From Bosea sp. Tri-49 (GTDB taxonomy: Bacteria; Pseudomonadota; Alphaproteobacteria; Rhizobiales; Beijerinckiaceae), in the NCBI RefSeq assembly GCF_003952665.1, contig NZ_CP017946.1, forward strand, positions 3,162,001 to 3,226,000: a stretch of DNA of 64,000 nucleotides, read 5' to 3'. The translations under genes were made by a program, and so were the position numbers. Shown in pieces: positions 47,320-55,894 of this stretch (position 1 is the first letter of the stretch; each line of letters begins with the position of its first letter). The notes under the pieces are model-generated. The model made no database searches and was not told the origin of the DNA. It was given only the letters and a program-made list of their open reading frames with translations.

Positions 47320-48822
47320 CTACTGAACCTGTGCCCGCAGGGCCTCGAAATCCTTGTCGAGCCTGGCGAGCGCAGCCGCGATCCGCTCGCGCCGCTCCTT
47401 GATCCAGGCGCCCTGCTCCGCGATCCGGCCCTTGGCCGCGGCCAGCATGCGTTCCATCTCGGCCGGCTGCGGACCGCCGACGGTCGCGCGATTGCGCACG
47501 ATCGCGACGGGATCGAGCGTGGCCCGGAACTCGGCCTCGGCGATCGGCAGCTCGGCCGGATAGTCCGTGCCCTTCACCGACGCGGCATAGATGCGCCGCG
47601 CCTCGGCATAGGGAAAGTCGAGCGGCTTGATGTCGTGATCCTTGGCGTGGGTGACGACCTCGGACGCGAAATGGTGGCCGACGCGGAAGGGCAGCGTGTA
47701 TTTCCGCATCAGGAGATCGGCCAGTTCCTGCGAAGCGGTCCAGTCGCTGTTCAGCTCCTCCAGCGCTCGCTCGGGGCTGATCACGAGCCCCTTGAGGATG
47801 CGGTCCCAGTTGGCGAGCACGGTGACCGCGCTCTTCACCATCGCGCTGTTGGGCCTGACGTCCTTGGGGTCGCTCATGCCCGGCGTGATGTTGTGGGCCT
47901 GGATCGCCGCCCCCATCGCGAGCGAAAGTGCGGTCGAGGCCTGCTGGCGCGTGCTGTTGAGCAGGCCGGGATTGCGCTTCTGCGGCATGGCGCTGGAGAC
48001 ATAGGTATTGCCGTCGCCTTCCTGCAGCAGCATCCAGGGCCGCGCGAAGGCGTATTGGCTCATGACGTCCTCGACGAAGGCGCCGGCATGGAGCGCGATG
48101 CTGGTGACGATCGCGCCCGCCTCGACCGGGTGCTCGGCCGAGGAGATCTGGCCGGCGTCATAGGCGTTGTCGACGATCGTTGCGAAGCCAAGATAATCGG
48201 CCATGCGCTTGCGGTTGAGCGGCCAGCTCGTGCCGTTGAGCACTGTCGTGCCCATCGCCGAGCGGTCGATGCGGGCATAGGCCTCGCGGATGCGCTGCGC
48301 ATCGCGGTCGAGGCCGGCGGCATGGCCGAGCAAAGTGTGGCCGAGGCTGTTCGGCTGGGCCGCGACGCCGTTGGTGTAGTTCGGCACGATGGTCGCAGCG
48401 TGCTTCTCCGCCAGCCCGACCAGCGTCGCCGTCGTGCGATTGAGCTGGTCGGCGAGCGCCAGCATGTCGTCGCGCAAGATCGCGGCACGATAGGTCGCAT
48501 GCATGTCCTGGCTCGAGCGACCGGCATGCAGGAGCGTGACTTCCTGCCCGCCAGCCGCGATCAGCAGCGGTTCGAAGCTGATCACGGTCGAAGGTCGCTT
48601 GCCTCCCGGCTTGGCGCCATCGCTCAGAACCTTGGACAGGCCAGCCACAATGCGCGGCGCCAGCGCCTTGTCGAGCAGGCCTTCATCCGTGTTGATCACG
48701 GCTGTGGCCTTGTTGATCTCGCCGAGCCAGAAGAACTCGTCGCGCGGCTGGCGTTCCTGGGCAAGGGTTGGAAGAACTGACATCTGCGCTGCCACCGCAA
48801 GCGCAATCATCGATGATCGCAC
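47320..48822 (-). CDS. Exported argininosuccinate lyase / fumarase superfamily protein
   Basis: The 500-residue protein begins with a signal peptide (MRSSMIALAVAAQMSVLPTL, cleavage likely after TLA), unusual for this cytosolic superfamily. Three lyase regions are visible: HAGRSSQDMHATYRAAILRD near residue 99, YTNGVAAQPNSLGHTLLGHA near 150 and SSAMPQKRNPGLLNSTRQQA near 280, which contains the catalytic serine. In region 2 the canonical His of YTH is Asn. The enzyme would split a C-N bond with release of fumarate, probably in the periplasm; EDDS-lyase-like or related activity on aminocarboxylates is one possibility. The start is GTG 48822, 6 bases after GGAGG. Divergent or coupled partners are absent; downstream it is convergent with the HTH-citrate synthase gene. 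Confidence 0.82.
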   Translation of the reverse strand: MRSSMIALAVAAQMSVLPTLAQERQPRDEFFWLGEINKATAVINTDEGLLDKALAPRIVAGLSKVLSDGAKPGGKRPSTVISFEPLLIAAGGQEVTLLHAGRSSQDMHATYRAAILRDDMLALADQLNRTTATLVGLAEKHAATIVPNYTNGVAAQPNSLGHTLLGHAAGLDRDAQRIREAYARIDRSAMGTTVLNGTSWPLNRKRMADYLGFATIVDNAYDAGQISSAEHPVEAGAIVTSIALHAGAFVEDVMSQYAFARPWMLLQEGDGNTYVSSAMPQKRNPGLLNSTRQQASTALSLAMGAAIQAHNITPGMSDPKDVRPNSAMVKSAVTVLANWDRILKGLVISPERALEELNSDWTASQELADLLMRKYTLPFRVGHHFASEVVTHAKDHDIKPLDFPYAEARRIYAASVKGTDYPAELPIAEAEFRATLDPVAIVRNRATVGGPQPAEMERMLAAAKGRIAEQGAWIKERRERIAAALARLDKDFEALRAQVQ

Positions 48823-48894
48823 GATCAACCTCCGCTAATGCTCCCCGCCGGGCCGGAGCCTAGCGGGGGCATCGCGGCAGCTCAATCACGCCGG

Positions 48895-50118
48895 TCAGGC
48901 TGCCCGTTCGACCGGCTCGGCAGCCCGTCCCGTCTCGCTCATATAATCCCGCGTCATCGGCAGCGTGTCCAGCCGCTTGGCGAGCTGGAGCTGGAAGACG
49001 ACGAGACCGTCATAGCGGAAGCTCGCTTCGGAGGCGGCGAGATAGAACTCCCACATCCTGGCGAAGCGCTCGTCATACATGGCGACGGCCTCCGGCCGAT
49101 GGGCGAGGAAACGCTCGCGCCAGGCCTTCAGCGTCTCGGCGTAGTGCAGGCGCAGCACCTCGACATCGGTGATGATCAACCCTTCCTGCTCGACCGCCGC
49201 AGCGACCTCCGACAGCGCCGGGATATAGCCGCCGGGGAAGATGTACTTGGCGATGAACGGGTTGGTCGCGCCGGGCGGCGTGCTGCGGCCGATCGTATGG
49301 ATCAGGGCGACGCCGTCGTCCTCGAGCAGCTCCCTGATCTTGCGGAAATAGTCGCGATAGTAGCCGACACCGACATGCTCAAACATGCCGACCGAAACAA
49401 TCCGGTCGAAACGCTCGCTCACGGCCCGGTAGTCCTGCAGGCGGAACTCCACCGGAAGGCCCGATTCCTCGGCCCGCTTGCTCGCAGCAGCGAGTTGCTC
49501 CTCGGACAGCGTGATCCCGGTCACCTTCGCGCCGGTCTCGCGCGCGATCGAAAGCCCGAGCCCGCCCCAGCCGGAGCCGATGTCGAGCACGCGTTGGCCC
49601 GGCTTCAGCGCCAGCTTCGCGGTGATCCGCCGCTTCTTGGCGGTCTGCGCCTCCTCCAGCGTCGCGCCCGGATGCTCGAAGAAGGCGCAGGAATACTGCT
49701 GGTCGGCATCGAGGAAGAGTTGGAAGAACTCGCTCTTCAGATCGTAATGGTGATGGACGTTGCGCCTGGCCCAGGCCGGGGTGTTGTGCTGCGTCAGCCG
49801 CCTGACTGCCGTGCGCAGCTTGGTCAGCGTCCCGGCTAAAGCCGAGGGCGGTTGGCGCGACAGACCGCAGACCAGCGTCTCGAGCAATTGGTAGATCGTG
49901 CCACGCTCGACGATGACGCGGCCATCCATCACCGCCTCGCCGAGCGCGAGCTCGGGATCGAGGGCCAGCTTGAACTCGGTTTCACGGTCGGCAATACGCA
50001 AGGTGATCGCGGGCGCCGAACCTCGCCCGGCCGAATGGAGCGATCCATCGGCAAATACGACGTCAATCCTGGGTTCCCGGACCAACCGGGACAACATCTT
50101 CGCAATCAGCGCCCGCAT
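48895..50118 (-). CDS. cfa: Cyclopropane-fatty-acyl-phospholipid synthase
   Basis: The 407-residue SAM-dependent methyltransferase adds a methylene bridge to unsaturated phospholipid acyl chains, protecting membranes under stress and in stationary phase. The N-terminal lipid-binding domain is followed by VHHHYDLKSEFFQLFLDADQ near residue 118, the SAM site VLDIGSGWGGLGLSIARETG near 180 and VSVGMFEHVGVGYYRDYF near 250. The catalytic-loop FIAKYIFPGGYIPALSEV is present. GGAG lies before the ATG at 50118. It is monocistronic. I saw no EcfG-type promoter upstream. Confidence 0.93.
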   Translation of the reverse strand: MRALIAKMLSRLVREPRIDVVFADGSLHSAGRGSAPAITLRIADRETEFKLALDPELALGEAVMDGRVIVERGTIYQLLETLVCGLSRQPPSALAGTLTKLRTAVRRLTQHNTPAWARRNVHHHYDLKSEFFQLFLDADQQYSCAFFEHPGATLEEAQTAKKRRITAKLALKPGQRVLDIGSGWGGLGLSIARETGAKVTGITLSEEQLAAASKRAEESGLPVEFRLQDYRAVSERFDRIVSVGMFEHVGVGYYRDYFRKIRELLEDDGVALIHTIGRSTPPGATNPFIAKYIFPGGYIPALSEVAAAVEQEGLIITDVEVLRLHYAETLKAWRERFLAHRPEAVAMYDERFARMWEFYLAASEASFRYDGLVVFQLQLAKRLDTLPMTRDYMSETGRAAEPVERAA

Positions 50119-50281
50119 GGCTCCACCTCGCGGCAGTGCCCCTTCGCCACCAAGATGGCGATCGCCCGCGGCTGCGTAACAGTGGGTTCGGCGCAAAGCT
50201 GATCTACGCCCGCCGCATGCCGCAGCCGTCAATCTCCTGACAGAAAATGGGGGCGGCGAGCCATTCTCGCCAGTCCGCCCC

Positions 50282-50381
50282 AGATCGCCATGCGTCCTAG
50301 CGGACGCGAAGTGGCGATCTAGCTCTTCGTTTCAGCATCGGATTTCCCCGAAAAGCGCAATCCACTTTTCGGTCCGATGCT
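50282..50381. repeat. Two adjacent palindromic mosaic elements after the TRAP operon
   Basis: Element A: AGATCGCCA (50282-50290) with TGGCGATCT (50312-50320), and inside it CGTCC/GGACG (50293-50297, 50302-50306). Element B: AGCATCGGA (50334-50342) with TCCGATGCT (50373-50381), and inside it CCGAAAAG/CTTTTCGG (50348-50355, 50365-50372). All arms are perfect. Element B, with CCGAAAAG facing CTTTTCGG, is a form dispersed through Hyphomicrobiales genomes. They start just past the dctM-like stop and could end that operon. Confidence 0.85.
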
Positions 50382-50391
50382 CCCGCGCGCC

Positions 50392-51798
50392 CTATCTGAT
50401 CATGCCCATGGTGCGCGGCAGCCAGAGCGTCAGCTCGGGAATGAAGGTGATCGCGATCAGGGCCGCGAAGAGCGGGATCAGCCAGGGCAGGATCGCCATG
50501 GTGGTGCGCTCGACCGAGAGCTTGGCGACGCGCGAGAGCACGAACAGCACCATGCCGAGCGGCGGGTGCAGCAACCCGATCATCAGGTTGAGCGTCAGGA
50601 TCAGCCCGAAATGGATCGGATCGATGCCGAGCTTGAGCGCGATCGGCAAGAGGATCGGCACGACGATGGTGATCGCCGCGATGGTGTCGAGGAAACAGCC
50701 GATGAAGAGCAACAGCAGGTTGACCAGGATCAGGAACACCCACTTGTTCTGGGTGAAGCCGAGGATCAGGTCGGAGAGCAGCTGGGCCGTCTGCGACACC
50801 GTGAGCAGCCAGGCGAAGATCGAGGCGGCGGTGACGATGAACAGCACCGAGGCCGTGGTCTCGATCGTGTCGAAGGTCGCCTTGGTCAGGCTCCGCATCG
50901 TCATCGAGCGATAGCGCACGAGGCCGAGGAACAGCGACCAGATCACCGCCGCGGCAGCGGCCTCCGTCGGCGTGAACCAACCCATGGTCATGCCGCCGAT
51001 CAGGATGACCGGCGTCATCAGCGCCATCACCGCCGAGAAGTTAAAGTAGTAATCCATGGCCAGCAGCACGGCGAGCGCGATGCCGATGGCGAGGTTGGGG
51101 TCGAGCCCAGCGAAGACCAGGAGATAGGCCAGCAGCGGGAAGCCCATCACAACCAGCACCTCGATGCCGGCCGAGCCGAGTTCGCGCAGCGAGAACTTGG
51201 TGTCCGCGCCCCATTTGTAGATGCGGGCGAAGATCGCGACCGTCAGCATCATGAACAGCGTCATCACCACGCCGGGGATGACGCCGCCGAGGAAGAGCGC
51301 GCCGATCGAGGTGTTCGCCATCATGCCGTAGATGACGAAGGGTAGGGATGGCGGGATGATCGGCCCGAGCGTGGCGGAAGCGGCGGTGACGCCGACCGCG
51401 ACCTCGGCGGAGTAGCCGTGGTCCTTCATCGCCTTGATCTCGATCGTGCCGATGCCGGCGGCGTCCGCGATCGCGGTGCCCGACATGCCGGAGAAGATCA
51501 CCGAGCCGATGATATTGACCTGGGCGAGGCCGCCGCGCATCCAGCCGACGAGGGCGACCGCGAAGGAATAGATCCGGCCGGTGACGCCGGCGATGTTCAT
51601 CAGGTTGCCGGCGAGAATGAAGAAGGGCACCGCCAGCAGCGGGAAGCTCTCGACGCCGGCGATCATGCGCTGGGCCAGGATCACGTCCGGCACGGTGCCG
51701 GTGATGACGATGAAGGCGAGCGAGGCGACGGCCATCGAAATGGCGACGGGAACGCCGAGGATCATCAGGCCAAGGAAGCTTCCGAGCAGGATCAACAT
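50392..51798 (-). CDS. TRAP transporter large permease (DctM type)
   Basis: The 468-residue inner-membrane protein has 12 or more helices. Family features include VPVAISMAVASLAFIVITGT near residue 16, FILAGNLMNIAGVTGRI near 61, FSGMSGTAIADAAGIGTIEI near 102 and ASATLGPIIPPSLPFVIYG near 139. It couples ion flow to uptake of an organic acid delivered by the DctP-type protein. It is somewhat longer than the usual 425 residues because of an extended central segment near 220-260. Its ATG follows the small permease stop by 3 bases, behind GGAGG. Confidence 0.93.
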   Translation of the reverse strand: MLILLGSFLGLMILGVPVAISMAVASLAFIVITGTVPDVILAQRMIAGVESFPLLAVPFFILAGNLMNIAGVTGRIYSFAVALVGWMRGGLAQVNIIGSVIFSGMSGTAIADAAGIGTIEIKAMKDHGYSAEVAVGVTAASATLGPIIPPSLPFVIYGMMANTSIGALFLGGVIPGVVMTLFMMLTVAIFARIYKWGADTKFSLRELGSAGIEVLVVMGFPLLAYLLVFAGLDPNLAIGIALAVLLAMDYYFNFSAVMALMTPVILIGGMTMGWFTPTEAAAAAVIWSLFLGLVRYRSMTMRSLTKATFDTIETTASVLFIVTAASIFAWLLTVSQTAQLLSDLILGFTQNKWVFLILVNLLLLFIGCFLDTIAAITIVVPILLPIALKLGIDPIHFGLILTLNLMIGLLHPPLGMVLFVLSRVAKLSVERTTMAILPWLIPLFAALIAITFIPELTLWLPRTMGMIR

Positions 51799-51801
51799 GG
51801 G

Positions 51802-52380
51802 TCAGGCCTCCGAGCCGTCGAAGGCCGCGGGACGCTCCAGCACGGAGTAGCCTCGGCGCCAGTTCTGCCAGGCGACCTGGATCGAACGCAGCGTCATCAG
51901 GGCGAAGGCGATCACGACCGCATAGAACACGATCGATTTCGGGAACTGGATCGTCGTCATCATCTCGTCCGGGATGAGCTCGGCATAGCGATGCGTCAGC
52001 ACCGTGCCATAGGCGAAGAAGCCGATGCGGATCAGGTCGACGACGGTCGAAAGCACCCGCCCCCCGCCGTGCGACAAATAGCGGTAGAGAAAATCGACCT
52101 GGATGTGGCGCGAGGCGCGCACGCAGAGCGAGGACCCCAGGAAGACGACGACGATCAGCGCGTAGATCGCGATCTCTTCGGTCCAGGCGAAGCTGTCGTT
52201 CAGGACATAGCGCGTGAAGAACTGCGCCACGACGCAGGCGACCATCAGCCAGAAGGCGGCAAGCGTGACCCAATCCTCGAGGCCATAGCCAGAAAGATCG
52301 GCCGGCGGCGGCGCCTCGTCGAAGACGTGGGCGATTTCCTCGCTGGTGACTTGGGTATGGACTTCCGGCGTGGTGGTCAT
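51802..52380 (-). CDS. TRAP transporter small permease (DctQ type)
   Basis: The 192-residue protein has four membrane helices: WVTLAAFWLMVACVVAQFFT near residue 37, IAIYALIVVVFLGSSLCVRA near 69, one near 110 and SIVFYAVVIAFALMTLRSIQ near 145. RYVLNDSFAWTEEIA is the family signature. A 30-residue soluble N-terminal extension precedes the first helix. It sits between the binding protein gene and the large permease gene. Confidence 0.92.
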   Translation of the reverse strand: MTTTPEVHTQVTSEEIAHVFDEAPPPADLSGYGLEDWVTLAAFWLMVACVVAQFFTRYVLNDSFAWTEEIAIYALIVVVFLGSSLCVRASRHIQVDFLYRYLSHGGGRVLSTVVDLIRIGFFAYGTVLTHRYAELIPDEMMTTIQFPKSIVFYAVVIAFALMTLRSIQVAWQNWRRGYSVLERPAAFDGSEA

Positions 52381-52406
52381 GGCTTCTTCCGCTCTGGCGA
52401 AGGCAG

Positions 52407-52431
52407 GCGGGCCGGCACGAGGCCGGCCCGC
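52407..52431 (-). promoter_or_regulatory. Intercistronic hairpin between TRAP binding-protein and permease genes
   Basis: GCGGGCCGGC (52407-52416) and GCCGGCCCGC (52422-52431) form a perfect 10-bp stem with loop ACGAG, 7 bases after the binding-protein stop. No T-run follows. Position and strength suggest protection of the upstream message or partial termination, so that binding protein exceeds permease. Confidence 0.65.
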
Positions 52432-52438
52432 AGCAACA

Positions 52439-53410
52439 TCACTTGATCGCCTGGATCCTCTCCCAGTCGGCCTTGCGATAGCCGTACTGCTCGAAGTTCA
52501 CGTTCTTCTGCACGGCCGCGAGGAAGTCGGCCTTGTCGATCTCGGTGACCGAGAGGCCCTTGTCCTTGAAGACCTGGACGAGCTTCACCTCATCGTCCTG
52601 GATCTTCTTGGTGGCGCGCGTCGCCGCCTCCTGGGCGACGTCGGTGAAGAGCTTCTTGTCCTCCGCCGAGAGCTTGGCCCAGAGCTGCTTCGAGACGACC
52701 GTGTTGAGGTGGTCGACGATATGACCGGTGAGCACGATGTTCTTCTGGACCTCGTAGAACTTCTTGGCGTCGATGGTGTTGAGCGGGTTCTCCTGCGCCT
52801 CGACCGTGCCGTTCTGCAGCGCGAGATAGACCTCGGCGAAGGCGATCGGCGTGGTATTGGCGCCGCAGGCGCGCGGCATGGCGAGATAGGCCGGCACGTC
52901 GGGCACGCGGATCTTCAGGCCCTTCATGTCGGCGCAGGTCTTGATCGGCTTGTTCGAGGTGGTGTGGCGCGTGCCGTAATAGGTCACGGCCAGGATCTGG
53001 TGGCCGCTCTTCTCCTCATAGCCCTTGGCCATCTCCTTGAAGACGTCGCTCTTCACATAGGCGAGCAGATGGTCGGGGCCGCGGAAGATGAAGGGGTAAT
53101 AGGTCACGCCGATCGGCGGATAGGCGCGGGCTGCGAAGCTCGAGCCGGAGATGATCATGTCGACCGTGCCCAGCGTCAGGCCCTGGTTGATGTCGGTCTC
53201 CTTGCCGAGCTGTGAGGCCGGGTAGACCGTTATCTCGTATTTGCCGTTGCTGCGCTTCTTGATCTCCTCGGCGGCCCAGACCGACTCGGTGTGGAACGGC
53301 TCGGAGGTCTCGTAGACATGGGCCCATTTCAGCTTGGTCTGGGCCTGCGCCGGGGTGCCGGCGAAAAGAGCGCCGGCGGCGAGCGCAGCGAGAGCGTAGT
53401 GCAACTTCAT
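52439..53410 (-). CDS. TRAP transporter substrate-binding protein (DctP type)
   Basis: The 323-residue periplasmic protein starts MKLHYALAALAAGALFAGTP and has a signal-peptidase site after AQA. DctP features are LKWAHVYETSEPFHTESVWA near residue 27, KYEITVYPASQLGKETDINQ near 57, and the MKGLKIRVPDVPAYLAM block near 165 whose arginine normally grips the carboxylate of the ligand. NGTVEAQENPLNTIDAKKFY is also typical. The ligand is probably a carboxylic acid, not further defined. AGGGAGGAC precedes the ATG at 53410. The regulator gene lies 43 bases upstream on the same strand. Confidence 0.94.
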   Translation of the reverse strand: MKLHYALAALAAGALFAGTPAQAQTKLKWAHVYETSEPFHTESVWAAEEIKKRSNGKYEITVYPASQLGKETDINQGLTLGTVDMIISGSSFAARAYPPIGVTYYPFIFRGPDHLLAYVKSDVFKEMAKGYEEKSGHQILAVTYYGTRHTTSNKPIKTCADMKGLKIRVPDVPAYLAMPRACGANTTPIAFAEVYLALQNGTVEAQENPLNTIDAKKFYEVQKNIVLTGHIVDHLNTVVSKQLWAKLSAEDKKLFTDVAQEAATRATKKIQDDEVKLVQVFKDKGLSVTEIDKADFLAAVQKNVNFEQYGYRKADWERIQAIK

Positions 53411-53453
53411 CGTCTGTCCTCCCTGAAGGTCACGAATAAGGTCTGGCCTTGCG

Positions 53454-54206
53454 TCATTTGATCGGCCGCGGCCGGCGTTGACGCTCGCCTGCCCGCTTGA
53501 GGTCGACGTCACCGAAGCTCTGCGAAAAGCGCTCCTGCGAGGCCTGGAGATGGGCGCACATCGCCGTGCGCGCGGCTTCGCCTTCGCCGCGGGCGAGCGC
53601 GGCATGGATGGCGCGATGCTCGCGCGCCGCCGAGCGCCAAGAATCTTCGTTCTCGAAATACTGCGCGAGCTGGCGGAAATACGGGCTCATGCGCTGGTCG
53701 AAGAGCTCGCCGACGCAGCGCACCAGTACGGTGTTCCCCAGCATCGCGGCGATCTCGACATGGAAGGCGCGGTCGAGCGCGATCAGTTGCTCCGCCGGCA
53801 GCCTGGGCTGCTCCATCTGGTCGAGAATGCCGGCAAGCCCGGCCAGTTGCGCGGGCGTCGCCTGCCCTGCTGCTTCAGCCGCGACCCCGCCCTCGATCAG
53901 CCTGCGGGCCGCGAGCACCTCGAACGGCCCCTCGACGGGAAAGCCGGCTCCGGCGAACTGCGCTGCGGCCTGGGCGGGATCGACGACATAGACACCCGAG
54001 CCCATTCGGATGCGCACACGCCCCTCGACTTCGAGCGCGATCAGGGCCTCGCGCACCGAGGGACGGGAGACGCCAAGCTTCTCCGCGAGCTCGCGCTCGG
54101 GCGGCAGGCGGCTGCCGACCGGGAATTCATGCTGGTCGATGAGATGGCGCAGCTGATCGGCAATCTGCCGATATAGGCGTGGCGACTCGACGACTGCGAG
54201 CGGCAT
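53454..54206 (-). CDS. GntR-family transcriptional regulator, FadR (FCD) subfamily
   Basis: The 250-residue regulator has a winged-helix domain (YRQIADQLRHLIDQHEFPVG, RELAEKLGVSRPSVREALIA) and a helical FCD ligand domain (FEVLAARRLIEGGVAAEAAG, ALDRAFHVEIAAMLGN, EHRAIHAALARGEGEAAR) with the histidines that bind a metal in this class. It precedes the TRAP genes on the same strand and probably represses them until the transported acid is present. A palindrome at 54255-54275 upstream is a candidate operator. Confidence 0.92.
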   Translation of the reverse strand: MPLAVVESPRLYRQIADQLRHLIDQHEFPVGSRLPPERELAEKLGVSRPSVREALIALEVEGRVRIRMGSGVYVVDPAQAAAQFAGAGFPVEGPFEVLAARRLIEGGVAAEAAGQATPAQLAGLAGILDQMEQPRLPAEQLIALDRAFHVEIAAMLGNTVLVRCVGELFDQRMSPYFRQLAQYFENEDSWRSAAREHRAIHAALARGEGEAARTAMCAHLQASQERFSQSFGDVDLKRAGERQRRPRPIK

Positions 54207-54254
54207 CAGATCCCCGGACCCTTCCCTGCGCCATCCGTTTCGGACGGCATCGAT

Positions 54255-54275
54255 TTGGCCATGTGGTCAGGCCAA
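54255..54275. promoter_or_regulatory. Palindrome upstream of the GntR/FadR regulator gene
   Basis: TTGGCC (54255-54260) and GGCCAA (54270-54275) are inverted, and nested within their span TGGTCAGGCCA (54264-54274) is a near-palindrome with one mismatch that fits the TNGTNNNACNA-type operators of the FadR subfamily at most positions. It lies about 50 bases before the regulator start and could mediate autoregulation. Confidence 0.45.
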
Positions 54276-54291
54276 TTTCGCTAGGGAAGGA

Positions 54292-54328
54292 ACCACCATA
54301 CCGGAGTGGAGTCAACCGGTATGGTGGT
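54292..54328 (-). terminator. Strong hairpin after the NitT/TauT-type ABC operon
   Basis: ACCACCATACCGG (54292-54304) pairs perfectly over 13 bp with CCGGTATGGTGGT (54316-54328), loop 11 bases, starting 8 bases past the ATPase stop. On the minus strand it is followed by TTCCTTCCC, a weakly T-rich tract. A terminator is the best reading. Because it also lies upstream of the regulator gene, an operator role is possible. Confidence 0.6.
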
Positions 54329-54336
54329 GCGCGGCT

Positions 54337-55118
<782 letters not shown>

Positions 55119-55122
<4 letters not shown>

Positions 55123-55892
55123 GCCTGCGCCCATGGAAACAGGCGCTGGTTGACCGCCTTGAAGAGGAAATCCGAGACCAGGCCGATCAGGCCGATGATG
55201 ATGATGCCGAAGATGATCTGCCCGGTGTTGAGCAGCGCCTGGCTGTCGGTGATCATGTGGCCGATGCCGGAGGACGAGCCGATCAACTCCGCGACGATGA
55301 CATAGGTCCAGGCCCAGCCGAGGACGAGACGGAAGATCTCGGCGATCTCCGGCGCGGCATTGGGCAGGAGCACGCGGCGCACCACCGAGGAATCGCTGGC
55401 GCCCAGCGTATAGGCGGCGTCAACCAGATCGCGCCTGATGCCGCCGACCGCGACCGCGATCATCAGCACGAGCTGGAAGAACGAGCCGATGAAGATGACG
55501 AGCAGCTTCTGCGTCTCGCCAATGCCGGCCCAGAGGATCAGCAGCGGAATGAAGGCAGAGGCCGGCAAATAGCGCGCGAAGGAGACGAAAGGTTCGAGGA
55601 AAGCCTCGACCGGCTTGTAGGCGCCCATCAGGATTCCGAACGGCAGCGCCAGGATCACAGCCAGGACGAAGCCGCCCAGCACCCGCCAGATCGTCATGCC
55701 GATGTCGAACAGGAAGCCGTGATTGACGAGCAGGTTCCAGCCCTCGGCGACCATGGTCAGGGGATCGGCGAGGAAGAGTTTCTGCACATAGCCGCCGAAG
55801 GTCGCGATCGACCAGACGACGACGAAGAGCGCGAAGAAGGCGATGCCGTAGCCGACGCGGGCGCCGGCGGAGACGGGCTGGAGTGGTTTCAT
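55119..55892 (-). CDS. NitT/TauT-type ABC transporter permease
   Basis: The 257-residue inner-membrane protein has six helices, with IAFFALFVVVWSIATFGGYV near residue 17, and the EAA loop GGIRRDLVDAAYTLGASDSS near 150, the form seen in SsuC/TauC. ELIGSSSGIGHMITDSQALL near 205 is also family-typical. It starts 2 bases after the mug-like gene stop and overlaps the ATPase gene. The homodimer would form the pore. Confidence 0.92.
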
Positions 55893-55894
55893 CG

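Noticed and set aside
54292..54328. Riboswitch or attenuator in front of the GntR gene
   Set aside because: It is a single simple hairpin without conserved aptamer-like sequence and lies directly after the ATPase stop, so a terminator is simpler.
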